From assembly GCF_001937195.1 (NCBI RefSeq), contig NZ_MSDO01000009.1, forward strand, positions 240,474-304,473: a stretch of 64,000 nucleotides of DNA, in the 5' to 3' direction. This DNA comes from Salinicola socius. Its GTDB lineage: Bacteria; Pseudomonadota; Gammaproteobacteria; Pseudomonadales; Halomonadaceae. The stretch's first letter is position 1; every line of letters begins with the position of its first letter. Both the position numbers and the translations under genes were made by a program. The notes below the pieces were generated by a model. It made no database searches. It saw nothing but the letters and a program-made list of their open reading frames with translations, and was not told where the DNA came from. Shown here in pieces: positions 26,791 to 35,413 of the stretch.

Positions 26791-27723
26791 GTGGCACATC
26801 CCCATCTCGAACGCGTCAAGGACTACCTGCTCACGCTTCAGGACAGGCTCTGCGAGTCGCTGACCGCGCTCGATGGCGGCGGATGTTTTCGGGAGGAGAC
26901 CTGGGACCGTCCCGAAGGTGGAGGCGGGCGCTCGCGGGTGATCGAAGAGGGCGCGCTGTTCGAAAAAGGCGGCGTCAACTTTTCTCATGTCTACGGTGCG
27001 GCGTTACCGCCTTCGGCGAGCGCGGCGCGTCCCGAGCTGGCAGGTCGCAGTTTCCATGCGGTTGGCGTGTCCTGGGTACTGCATCCCCGCAATCCGCATG
27101 TGCCGACGGTGCACGGCAACGTCCGTTTCTTCATCGCCGACAAGCCCGGCGAGGCGTCCGTGTGGTGGTTCGGCGGCGGCTACGACCTGACGCCCTACTA
27201 TCCCTATCTCGAAGACGTCCAGCATTGGCATCGCGTGGCCAAGGCGGCCTGCGATCCTTTCGGAGACGATGTCTATCCGCGCTTCAAGGCCTGGTGCGAC
27301 GAGTACTTCTTTCTCAAGCACCGCGACGAGACCCGTGGTGTCGGCGGGCTGTTCTTCGATGATCTCAACGCAGGGTCGTTCGAGGAGTGCTTCGCCTTCC
27401 AGCGCTCGGTCGGCGACAGCTTTCTCGAGGCGTTCGAGCCGATCGCCCAGCGTCGCCGGGCGGTGCCGTTCGGCGAGCACGAGCGCGAGTTTCAGGCCTA
27501 TCGTCGCGGACGCTACGTCGAATTCAATCTGGTGTGGGACCGCGGCACCCTGTTCGGCCTGCAGAGCGGCGGGCGCACCGAATCGATTCTGATGTCGATG
27601 CCGCCGCTGGCACGCTGGCAATATCAGTGGGCGCCGCAGGCCGATACCGTCGAGGCTCGCCTGAACGCCTATCTCCAGCCCCGTGACTGGTTGAGCACAA
27701 CGCAGGAGCCGCAGCCGAAATGA
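26791..27723 (+). CDS. hemF: Oxygen-dependent coproporphyrinogen III oxidase
   Basis: 310 residues with GTG start after AAGGA. Family segments: [87 protein letters not shown], and [31 protein letters not shown]. It oxidatively decarboxylates coproporphyrinogen III in haem synthesis using O2, implying aerobic growth. The stop overlaps the aroE start (ATGA). Confidence 0.98.
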   Translation: MAHPHLERVKDYLLTLQDRLCESLTALDGGGCFREETWDRPEGGGGRSRVIEEGALFEKGGVNFSHVYGAALPPSASAARPELAGRSFHAVGVSWVLHPRNPHVPTVHGNVRFFIADKPGEASVWWFGGGYDLTPYYPYLEDVQHWHRVAKAACDPFGDDVYPRFKAWCDEYFFLKHRDETRGVGGLFFDDLNAGSFEECFAFQRSVGDSFLEAFEPIAQRRRAVPFGEHEREFQAYRRGRYVEFNLVWDRGTLFGLQSGGRTESILMSMPPLARWQYQWAPQADTVEARLNAYLQPRDWLSTTQEPQPK

Positions 27724-28532
27724 CTGATCGCTACGCCGTTTTCGGCAACCCCATCGGACATTCCCGATCACCGCGAATCCACACTGCATTCGCCGAGCAG
27801 ACCGGCGAGGCGATCAGCTACTCGGCGATCGAGGCGCCCGTGACCGATTTCGCGGTTGCCTGGCGCGCCTTTGCCGAGGCCGGTGGCCGCGGTGCCAACG
27901 TGACCGTGCCGTTCAAGCAGGCGGCCTTCGCGCTGGCGCAAGTGCTGTCGCCGCGGGCCCAGCTGGCCGGGGCGGTGAACACCCTTTCTCTCGGCAACGA
28001 TGGGCTTCTGCACGGCGATACCACCGATGGTGTCGGTCTGGTTCGGGATCTGCAGGCCCATGCGGCCCCGCTGGCCGGCGCGCGGGTGCTGTTGCTCGGC
28101 GCCGGTGGCGCGTCGCGTGGCGTGATCGAGCCGCTGCTGGAGGCGGGTATCGCGTCGCTGACGGTCGCCAACCGCACCGTGTCCAGGGCCGAGGAACTCG
28201 CTTCGCGGTTTGCCGCCAGGGGCGAGGTCTCCGGATGCGGCTTCGAAGACGTCGCGGGGCCGTTCGATCTGGTGATCAACGCCACCAGCGCCAGCCTGGT
28301 CGGCGACCTGCCGCCACTGCCGGGCGAAATCTTCGCGGCGCAAGGGCTGGCCTACGACATGATGTATGCCGCCGAGCCGACGGTCTTTCTCCGCTGGGCG
28401 GCCGAGCAGGGTGCCCGATCGGTCGACGGACTCGGCATGCTGATCGAGCAGGCGGCGGAATCGTTCTGGCTGTGGCGCCAAGTGAGGCCGGATACCGCGC
28501 CGCTGCGGGAGCTGCTGAGGCGGGAGCTGTAA
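27720..28532 (+). CDS. aroE: Shikimate dehydrogenase
   Basis: 270 residues: [14 protein letters not shown] (shikimate binding), [13 protein letters not shown] with the catalytic Lys, [22 protein letters not shown] (NADP Rossmann GxGGxxR-type loop), and the VINATSASL and [13 protein letters not shown] segments. It reduces 3-dehydroshikimate in aromatic amino acid synthesis. Four-base start/stop overlap with hemF indicates translational coupling. Confidence 0.97.
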   Translation: MTDRYAVFGNPIGHSRSPRIHTAFAEQTGEAISYSAIEAPVTDFAVAWRAFAEAGGRGANVTVPFKQAAFALAQVLSPRAQLAGAVNTLSLGNDGLLHGDTTDGVGLVRDLQAHAAPLAGARVLLLGAGGASRGVIEPLLEAGIASLTVANRTVSRAEELASRFAARGEVSGCGFEDVAGPFDLVINATSASLVGDLPPLPGEIFAAQGLAYDMMYAAEPTVFLRWAAEQGARSVDGLGMLIEQAAESFWLWRQVRPDTAPLRELLRREL

Positions 28533-28583
28533 GCGCTCCAGCGGGCAGGGTTTCGCCGTCATGCGACGTCAAGAAAGGGGAGC

Positions 28584-28602
28584 GCGAGGGGATCCCCCTC
28601 GC
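28584..28602. terminator. Hairpin between convergent aroE and M48 protease genes
   Basis: Perfect 8-bp stem GCGAGGGG / CCCCTCGC with a 3-base loop, in the gap between converging genes. No T-run on either side, so termination is tentative. Confidence 0.4.
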
Positions 28603-28678
28603 ATTCACGAGCAACAGGGCGGTTGACGCGACGTCAGTGGTCACTCGAACACCTTCGAATATGTTGCCCTGATCCCAA

Positions 28679-29506
28679 TCAAACCTTGCAGTTGGGCCGC
28701 TTGCCATTGGCCTTGGCTTGCTCGTAGCGTGGCTGGGCTTCGTTGAGCCGATCGTGCAAGCCTTCCATGCGCTGGCTGTTGCTGGGATGGGTGGACATCC
28801 AGGCCGGCGGTTCGCCCTCGCTGTTGGCCGCCATGTTTTCCCACAGCTTGAGACTGGCGCTGGGGTCGAATCCGGCATCGGCCATCAGATCCAGCCCGAC
28901 CAGATCGGCTTCGGATTCCTGCTTGCGCGAGAACGGCAGGATGACGCCGTACTGGGCGCCAGCACCCAATAGCCCCATCACCTGTTCGCCTCCCGCGCCT
29001 TGCAGGCCGGCGACCGTTTGCAGTACCGAAAGCCCGCTCTGGGTGGCGGCCTGGGTGGAAACCCGCTCATTGGCGTGATGCGCCAGAACGTGTCCAACCT
29101 CGTGGCCGATGACTGCAGCCAGCTGGTCCTGATTGGTGGCGACGTCGAGCAGCCCGGTATTGACGCCGATATAGCCCCCCGGCAGCGCGAAGGCGTTGGC
29201 GGTGCCGTCCTTGAAGAGCTTGACCTCCCAGTTGGAAATCCCCTCGCTGGCGGGCACTTCGGCAGTGATCGCCTTGGCCACGCACTGGACGTAGGCCGCC
29301 TTGGCGCCGCCGACAGTGGGTAGCTCCTGTTCATACTGGGCAAAGCTCTGCTCGCCCATCTGTGCCAGTTCATCGTCGGAGTAGAACGCCAGCTGGTTGC
29401 GGCCCAGCGGAGAGGTGCTGCAGGCGCTCAGCAGGACGGCAACGCCGAGGGCGCCAATCAGCCGGGTCGAGGGTCTTGCCGACATGCAGGGTTTCGAGTC
29501 TTCCAT
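28679..29506 (-). CDS. M48-family metalloprotease lipoprotein (LoiP/YggG-like)
   Basis: 275 residues. Signal with lipobox LSAC (Cys29) for outer-membrane anchoring. Zinc protease motif HEVGH at 135-139, third-ligand helix SRKQESEADLVGLDLMADAGFDP, and THPSNSQRM near the C-terminus, the standard M48 periplasmic layout. It degrades misfolded outer-membrane or periplasmic proteins. GGAG precedes the ATG at 29506; a second ATG 7 codons on gives a shorter signal peptide. Convergent with aroE. Confidence 0.93.
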   Translation of the reverse strand: MEDSKPCMSARPSTRLIGALGVAVLLSACSTSPLGRNQLAFYSDDELAQMGEQSFAQYEQELPTVGGAKAAYVQCVAKAITAEVPASEGISNWEVKLFKDGTANAFALPGGYIGVNTGLLDVATNQDQLAAVIGHEVGHVLAHHANERVSTQAATQSGLSVLQTVAGLQGAGGEQVMGLLGAGAQYGVILPFSRKQESEADLVGLDLMADAGFDPSASLKLWENMAANSEGEPPAWMSTHPSNSQRMEGLHDRLNEAQPRYEQAKANGKRPNCKV

Positions 29507-29599
29507 CAGGGTCTCCGGAGCTGCCTGAAACTGTATCGTCGCGGCGATTTGCCGGGACTGGTTATGAATCCGCTCAAGATACCCGGCCTGGCGGAGCGG

Positions 29600-30265
29600 T
29601 CAACCCGAGGGCTTGTCTCTCGCGTCCTCCGCGGTGTTTTCGGGTGCGCTCTCCTGCGGGTTGTCTGGCGAGATCGTGGCCGGCTCGCCGACATCCAGCG
29701 TCAACGTCGGCGCGGTGACGATGCCGTCGAGCGCCGCCGGTAGTGTCGGGGTCAGCGATAGCTGGCTGCCTGCCGGCAGTTCGCCGCTACGACTGAGCTG
29801 GCGGGCGAGGGAGAGCAGCGACGAGACACGCTCGGCCTTCGAGCTCAACGCATCGATCCCGGTCGGCTCCAGGGCCACCGGCAACGTGACCGTCGCCGGC
29901 TCGCCGCCCTGCAGTCGAATGGTCTCGTCGATTTCACCGGCAGTCGGCTCGGCGCCCGGTACCTGCAACTGCCAATCGAAGCCCTGAAGTTCGATCGGAG
30001 GAGCGCCGGCAGGCAGTGTCATGGCCAGGGGCAGATCGATGTTCACCGGTAGCCCGGCCAGTGCCAGGCCGGAGCTCAGCAGCGAGAGTTCGTCGATACC
30101 CTGCAGGCCGGGCGAGAAGTGATAATTCCCGATCCGCACGTTCTCCACGCCCATCGACGACAGGGCGATCCGCCCCAGCATGAAGCTGACCTGAGGCAGC
30201 GCCAGGCAGCCGCCCAGCAGGGCCACCGACGCCAGTGCGATGAACGGACGGTAACGAGACGGCAT
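29600..30265 (-). CDS. Predicted lipoprotein of unknown function
   Basis: 221 residues. The N-terminus is a lipoprotein signal (IALASVALLGGC, Cys20). The body alternates beta-like segments with a GLPVNIDLPLAMTLPAGAPPIELQGFDWQLQVPG repeat-like pattern reminiscent of LEA-2/WHy domains, and ends in an acidic, disordered tail. AAGGAGAGG lies just before the ATG. It precedes the M48 protease gene on the same strand (93-base gap), so co-expression is possible. No specific family assigned. Confidence 0.65.
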   Translation of the reverse strand: MPSRYRPFIALASVALLGGCLALPQVSFMLGRIALSSMGVENVRIGNYHFSPGLQGIDELSLLSSGLALAGLPVNIDLPLAMTLPAGAPPIELQGFDWQLQVPGAEPTAGEIDETIRLQGGEPATVTLPVALEPTGIDALSSKAERVSSLLSLARQLSRSGELPAGSQLSLTPTLPAALDGIVTAPTLTLDVGEPATISPDNPQESAPENTAEDARDKPSG

Positions 30266-30581
30266 CGCCTCTCCTTGCCTGAGACAGCTCGAGATGGACG
30301 GCAGAAGCCCAGCGCAATGGCACTGTCGTCAGCGGCCGATTCGACGACTAGCCTGCGGCCGATTCGACGACCAAGGGCACGGCGATGGGCTGCAACTGGA
30401 CCCGCGGATTCAACCGGCACAAGATACGCTGTTTCCGGCAATCCGCAATCGTTACTGATGAGGGCCTTTAGTGTCCACGTCGTAAGGCTGGTGGAGCTGT
30501 CTTGTCACGCCCGTCCTGAGGGCACGAATGTCATTACGGAGAGAAAAATGCGGTATGGAGAGTGGAAAAGGGGAGTCAACG
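30266..30581. promoter_or_regulatory. Divergent intergenic region with a 17-bp direct repeat
   Basis: 316 bp between two divergent genes without a gene of its own. GCGGCCGATTCGACGAC occurs exactly twice, at 30332-30348 and 30355-30371, offset 23 bases, roughly two helical turns, a spacing that could suit tandem protein binding. No clear -35/-10 pair was found. Confidence 0.45.
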
Positions 30582-31454
30582 ATGGACGCTGATCTGGCGC
30601 AACGTTTGAGCCGGCTGCTGGATCGGGTCGAAAGCTGGTTGCCCGAGCAGCCGCCGGCGGTGGACTGGAGTCGCGATATTGCGGCGCTGTGGCACTCCCA
30701 TCCGATGGGCGGTCAGTTGGTGGCCGTATCGCCGCGCGACGGCGTTCGACTGGACGATCTGATCGGCGTCGAGCGCCAGAAACACGCGCTGCTGGAGAAT
30801 ACCCGCGCGTTTCTGAAGGGCTATCCCGCCAACCATGCATTGCTGTGGGGCGCTCGCGGCAGCGGCAAATCCTCGATGGTTCGCGCCCTGCTCAATACCC
30901 TGGCGCCCGATGGACTGCGGCTGATCCAGGTCGATCGTCACGACCTGGTGGCGTTGCCGATCCTGGTGCAGCGTCTGCGCGACCGTCCGGAGCGGTTCGT
31001 GGTCTATTGCGACGATCTCTCGTTCGAAGGCAGCGACGATGCCTACAAGGCACTGAAAAGCGTGCTTGACGGTACGCTGACCGGTCCGCCGGACAACGTG
31101 CTGCTGTACGCGACGTCCAACCGTCGTCATCTGCTGCCGGAATCCATGGCCGACAATCAGCAGACTCAGCTGGTCGATGGCGAGCTGCATCACGGCGATG
31201 CGGTGGAAGAGAAGATATCGCTGTCGGATCGGTTCGGCCTGTGGCTAGCGTTTCATCCGTTCGGCCAGCAGGCCTATCTCGAGACTTGCCAGCACTGGGT
31301 TGCCCATCTGGGAGGAGAGAACGCCTGGAACGAGGACGCCCGCGCCGAAGCCGTTCGCTACGCCACCTTGCGCGGCGTCCGCAGTGGTCGGGCGGCGTGG
31401 CAATTCGCCTGTCAGTGGGTCGGTTCGCAGTCTATTCAGCGCCCCACGACGTAG
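30582..31454 (+). CDS. AAA+ ATPase, DUF815 family
   Basis: 290 residues. The DUF815 pattern is clear: LIGVERQKHALLENTRAFLKGYPANHALLWGARGSGKSS with Walker A at 90-97, RFVVYCDDLSFE (Walker B, 139-147), sensor-like LLYATSNRRHLLPE, and EEKISLSDRFGLWL. The family resembles DnaC/ClpX-type AAA+ proteins; its cellular task is unknown. GGGAG marks the start. It lies 73 bases ahead of the hybrid kinase gene, separated by a structured leader, so linkage to the phosphorelay is possible but not shown. Confidence 0.92.
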   Translation: MDADLAQRLSRLLDRVESWLPEQPPAVDWSRDIAALWHSHPMGGQLVAVSPRDGVRLDDLIGVERQKHALLENTRAFLKGYPANHALLWGARGSGKSSMVRALLNTLAPDGLRLIQVDRHDLVALPILVQRLRDRPERFVVYCDDLSFEGSDDAYKALKSVLDGTLTGPPDNVLLYATSNRRHLLPESMADNQQTQLVDGELHHGDAVEEKISLSDRFGLWLAFHPFGQQAYLETCQHWVAHLGGENAWNEDARAEAVRYATLRGVRSGRAAWQFACQWVGSQSIQRPTT

Positions 31455-31466
31455 ACGAATGCGTTA

Positions 31467-31518
31467 CCCTCATGAAAAAGTGTGAGTTATTCGACTCATG
31501 CTCACGCGTTCATGAGGG
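31467..31518 (+). promoter_or_regulatory. Large inverted repeat in the leader of the hybrid kinase gene
   Basis: CCCTCATGAA (31467-31476) and TTCATGAGGG (31509-31518) are exact complements. Within them TGAGT (31483-31487) can pair with ACTCA (31494-31498), or GTGAG with CTCAC, so alternative inner folds exist. The right outer arm contains the first part of the kinase's ribosome binding region (GAGGGAAGGG), so folding would mask it. Confidence 0.65.
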
Positions 31519-31527
31519 AAGGGCCTG

Positions 31528-34500
31528 GTGAAACACTCCCGCTTACCGATATGCCTGATTGTGCTCGGCAGCATCTTGCTGACCCTGTTTTTCGGCTGGA
31601 TGTTACTGCAGGCGCTGCATAACGATCGCGAAACCTTCGAACGTGATCTGCGGTTTCAGTCTCAGGAGCAGGGCATAACGGTCAGGACGTCGCGAGCCGG
31701 GCTCGAGCGGCGCGTGCAGGTGCTGGCCTCGACGCTCGCCGCCGACACGACGATTCGCTCGCTGGTGGCACAGGCCGCTGACACCGATTCCACCGCGCGA
31801 CTCGAGTCACTGCGTCGGCGTCTGGACGAAAACCTAGAACCCTTTTGGGAGGCACTCCAAGCGGGTAGCGCACTGGAACTGAATGTCTTTGTGCATGCCG
31901 GCGGCGAAATCCGTCCATTGCTGAGCATGGAGCCGCCGGACGCACCGCAGGAGGCCCGGAGCGACGGCGGCTATCTGCTGCATCAGAGTGTCATCCACCA
32001 GCGTCCGCAATTCGGTGTCGAATACGACGGTGAGCGGGCGACCACGATCGGCGTGTCGCCGATACTGGCATCGGACAGTGACGGGGCGGATGCCTCCGTG
32101 GTCGGGTTGCTCGAGCTGGAGTTCGGCATCGTGCCCAACGTCGATAGCCTGGCGGATCAACTGGACAGCGGCGTTGCCGTACTCTTCCGACATCGGGATG
32201 ACACACCGGGCTGGCGGGTGGACGCAAGCTCCCGATCGCTGATCGAGACTTGGCTGCAACAGCGCCAGCTACCCACCCGGCGCGACGACCATACCCTGGT
32301 GGCAGGTGACGACGGACGTCACTATCTGCTGACGCTGGTGCCGCTGAGTCAGACTGGGCGGGAAAACGAGGCGCCGGTCGCGGCCGTGGCGATCTGGAAG
32401 GACGTCACTACCCAGTTCGAGCAGCGTGGCGAGCTGATTATCAATACCTGGCTGCGCTGGGGCGTGGCGTGGCTGATCGCCGAGGCGTGTCTGCTGTTGC
32501 TGTTATGGGGAACCCGCCGCGCCACCCGCGACACCATGCTGCGACATCAGCAGCGGCTCGAAAGCCAGAAAGCGACGCTCGAGTCCTTGAATCAGCGGCT
32601 CGAGGCGCAGAAGGAGACACTGCAGACGCTCAATGACATTGCGGCGCTGCAGGAGACCTCTTTCCTCCGGCTGGTGGAAAAAGCGTTGCAGGCGGGTGCA
32701 GAACACCTGGGCATGCCGTTTGCCGTGGCCAACCGTATCGAGGGCGAAGACTACCTGATTCAGGCCGCCTACTCCCCAGACCAGCGCTTCGCGCCGGGGC
32801 AGCATCTGACGACCAGCGATACCTTTTGCGAAATGACCATGGCCAGCGACGACGTCGTCGCTTTTGCCGATGCCGACGAGGATGGCTACGGCGAGCATCG
32901 CTGTCGGCTGCGCTACGCGTTGAAGAGCTATATCGGCGCGCCGATCTGGGTCCACGGCGAGCGCTACGGCGCGTTGGCATTCAGCAGTGACCAGGCCCAT
33001 CCACGCCAGTTCGATGAAGTCGACAAGGAGTTCGTGCGTCTGCTGGCCCGCTGGATCGGCGCCACGCTGATGCGCTGGCGTGAAGTACAGACGCGCGAAG
33101 AACTGAGTCAGCGTTTGCGCAAGATCGCGTCGCAGACCCCGGGACTGATCTATCAATACCGGATCGATGCGAATGGCCGGGCCTCTTTCCCCTACGCCAG
33201 TGAAGCGATCAAGACGTTCTATGGCATCACCCCCGAACAGGCGGCGGAAGATTCTTCTGCCGTGATCGAGGCGATTCTGGAAGACGATCGGCCCAAGGTT
33301 CTCCAGTCGATTACCGAGTCCAGAGACAACCTGACCCCTTGGCACTGCGAATATCGCATTCGGCATCCCGATGGCCGTGTCATCTGGCTGGCCGGCCAAT
33401 CGATACCCGAGCGCGAGGCGGATGGCGGCACGCTGTGGCACGGCTTTCTGCACGATGTCACTGCGCGGAAACGCGATGAACGACTGAAGACGGAATTCAT
33501 CTCGACCGTCAGCCACGAGCTGCGCACGCCACTGACATCGATCTCTGGCGCGCTGGGGTTGATTCAGGGTGGTGCGCTGGGTACGCCACCCGATACCATG
33601 CGCGGCATGCTGGCCACTGCCCATAACAATTCGCAGCGTCTGATCATGCTGATCAACGATCTGCTCGATATGGAGAAGCTGGTCGCCGGCAAGATGACGT
33701 TCCAGATGCAGGAACAGCCGTTGATGCCGCTGATCGACCAGGCCATCGAATCCAACCAGGCCTATGCGGATCAGTTCCGCGCGCACTACCTGGTGACCGA
33801 GCGGGTGGAGGGCGTGGGCGTCAATGTCGATGCCATGCGGCTGCAGCAGGTGATGAGCAACCTGCTCTCCAACGCCGCCAAGTTCTCGCCGCCGGATACC
33901 CAGGTCGAAATCCGGGTCGAGCCGATCGCCGACCGGGTGCGGATCAGCGTCATCGACAGTGGTCCCGGCATCCCTGCCGAGTTTCACGACCGCATGTTCC
34001 AGAAGTTCTCCCAGGCGGATGCGTCAAGCACGCGAAAGCAGGGAGGCACCGGTCTGGGGCTCGCGATTACCCGTGAGCTCGTCGAGCGCATGCGCGGGTC
34101 GATCAATTTCTTCTCGGAGCAGGGGCACGGCGCCTGCTTCTTCATCGAACTGCCGTGTTTCGCCCTTCCCGCGCAGCCCGACGAGGCGGCATCGGCGAGC
34201 GCCAATGTGAGCGCTCCCGAGGCGACCGACGCCAGCGTCTCGGGGTCACGGCTGTTGATCGTCGAGGATGATCCGGACACCGCAATGCTGTTGGCTACGC
34301 TGGTCCGACACTGGGGCTATCAGGCGGAAACGGCGCACACCATGAGCGATGCGCTGAAGTGGCTGGAGCGGCGTAGTTTCGACGCCATCACGCTCGATCT
34401 GATGCTGCCCGACGGCAATGGTTTGACGCTGCTGCGCCAACTGCGCGAGCAGCCGCAGACACGCGAGCTGCCGGTGCTGGTGGTGTCGGCGACCGCGGAA

Positions 34501-35025
34501 GAGGGACAGCTCGAGATCGGCGGTCGACTGGAAGCGGTGGACTGGCTGGCCAAACCCTTCGATCAGAAGCGGCTGGCTGGCGCCCTGCACAGCTCGCTGA
34601 GCCTGCGTCCACAGCGCGAACGCATCCTGCATATCGAGAGCGACCCCGAGCTGTCCCATCGTGTTGCCGAGCAGATTGCCCCGAGCATGACGCTGGATGT
34701 GGCGCGCTCGTTGCAGGAAGCACGCTACCTGCTCGACGGTCAGGAGTACGGCTTGATCTCGCTGGATCTGACGGCGCCGGAGGGGCCCGGCTGGGAAGTG
34801 ATTCCGCTGCTGAGCGAGCTGGTGCGTCAGCCCGCCGTCGTGATTCTTTCCGAGGAAGCCCTGGCGCCGACGCTGCTGGGCCGTGTGAAGACGGCGATCG
34901 CCAAGCCGGGGTTGTCGGCTGAGGCGCTGATGGAAGCATTCGATCGCCAGCTCCACGGCACTTCGACGCTCCCGGATGAGGATTCGGAGCGCGAGCCAAA
35001 GAACGACCAAGAGGACAACGGTTGA
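31528..35025 (+). CDS. Hybrid sensor histidine kinase / response regulator
   Basis: 1165 residues. Order: TM1 (about 7-29), a periplasmic sensor region of about 275 residues, TM2 (about 310-330), a coiled coil, GAF (about 365-520), PAS (about 545-650), HisKA with phospho-acceptor His663 (STVSHELRTPLTS), HATPase (N box SNLLSNAAKF, DSGPGIP, GGTGLGLAI), receiver 1 with Asp957 and receiver 2 with Asp1080; receiver 2 keeps the acidic pair, a Ser at the Thr position and a Lys. It autophosphorylates and passes phosphate to the downstream receiver/Hpt proteins. GTG start after AGGGAAGGG. Signal unknown. Confidence 0.95.
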   Translation: MKHSRLPICLIVLGSILLTLFFGWMLLQALHNDRETFERDLRFQSQEQGITVRTSRAGLERRVQVLASTLAADTTIRSLVAQAADTDSTARLESLRRRLDENLEPFWEALQAGSALELNVFVHAGGEIRPLLSMEPPDAPQEARSDGGYLLHQSVIHQRPQFGVEYDGERATTIGVSPILASDSDGADASVVGLLELEFGIVPNVDSLADQLDSGVAVLFRHRDDTPGWRVDASSRSLIETWLQQRQLPTRRDDHTLVAGDDGRHYLLTLVPLSQTGRENEAPVAAVAIWKDVTTQFEQRGELIINTWLRWGVAWLIAEACLLLLLWGTRRATRDTMLRHQQRLESQKATLESLNQRLEAQKETLQTLNDIAALQETSFLRLVEKALQAGAEHLGMPFAVANRIEGEDYLIQAAYSPDQRFAPGQHLTTSDTFCEMTMASDDVVAFADADEDGYGEHRCRLRYALKSYIGAPIWVHGERYGALAFSSDQAHPRQFDEVDKEFVRLLARWIGATLMRWREVQTREELSQRLRKIASQTPGLIYQYRIDANGRASFPYASEAIKTFYGITPEQAAEDSSAVIEAILEDDRPKVLQSITESRDNLTPWHCEYRIRHPDGRVIWLAGQSIPEREADGGTLWHGFLHDVTARKRDERLKTEFISTVSHELRTPLTSISGALGLIQGGALGTPPDTMRGMLATAHNNSQRLIMLINDLLDMEKLVAGKMTFQMQEQPLMPLIDQAIESNQAYADQFRAHYLVTERVEGVGVNVDAMRLQQVMSNLLSNAAKFSPPDTQVEIRVEPIADRVRISVIDSGPGIPAEFHDRMFQKFSQADASSTRKQGGTGLGLAITRELVERMRGSINFFSEQGHGACFFIELPCFALPAQPDEAASASANVSAPEATDASVSGSRLLIVEDDPDTAMLLATLVRHWGYQAETAHTMSDALKWLERRSFDAITLDLMLPDGNGLTLLRQLREQPQTRELPVLVVSATAEEGQLEIGGRLEAVDWLAKPFDQKRLAGALHSSLSLRPQRERILHIESDPELSHRVAEQIAPSMTLDVARSLQEARYLLDGQEYGLISLDLTAPEGPGWEVIPLLSELVRQPAVVILSEEALAPTLLGRVKTAIAKPGLSAEALMEAFDRQLHGTSTLPDEDSEREPKNDQEDNG

Positions 35026-35026
35026 T

Positions 35027-35413
35027 ATGAACCCCCTTCAGCGAATTCTACATGTCGAGGACGACATCTCGATTCAGGAAGTGGCCAAGGTAGCGCTCGA
35101 GATCGTCGGCGGCTTCGAAGTCGAGAGCTGCGACGACGGCCAGTCGGCGTTGGCGCGAGCCGATCAATGGCAGCCGGATCTGATTCTGCTCGATGTCATG
35201 ATGCCGGGGATCGATGGACCCACGACCTTGAACAAGTTGCGTGAGCAATCCTCGACCCGGGAGATTCCGGTGGTCTTCATGACCGCCAAGGTCCAGCCCA
35301 GCGAGATCGAGCACTACCGCTCCATCGGCGCGCTGGACGTTGTGATCAAACCCTTCGATCCGATGACGCTGGCGGCGCAGCTGCGCGAGATCTGGGAGCG
35401 GGCGCATGACTGA
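35027..35413 (+). CDS. Single-domain response regulator (CheY-like)
   Basis: 128 residues, one receiver domain and no output domain: acidic pair HVEDD, phospho-acceptor Asp in LILLDVMMPGIDG, Thr in VVFMTAKV, and Lys in VIKPFD. It starts one base after the kinase stop, and its end overlaps the cyclase gene by 8 bases, so all three are translated together. It probably shuttles phosphate between the hybrid kinase and the Hpt domain of the next protein. Confidence 0.95.
   Translation: MNPLQRILHVEDDISIQEVAKVALEIVGGFEVESCDDGQSALARADQWQPDLILLDVMMPGIDGPTTLNKLREQSSTREIPVVFMTAKVQPSEIEHYRSIGALDVVIKPFDPMTLAAQLREIWERAHD

Noticed and set aside
32503..33987. Minus-strand open frame of 494 codons across the hybrid kinase
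   Set aside because: The plus-strand frame carries all kinase motifs; the antisense frame is a shadow.
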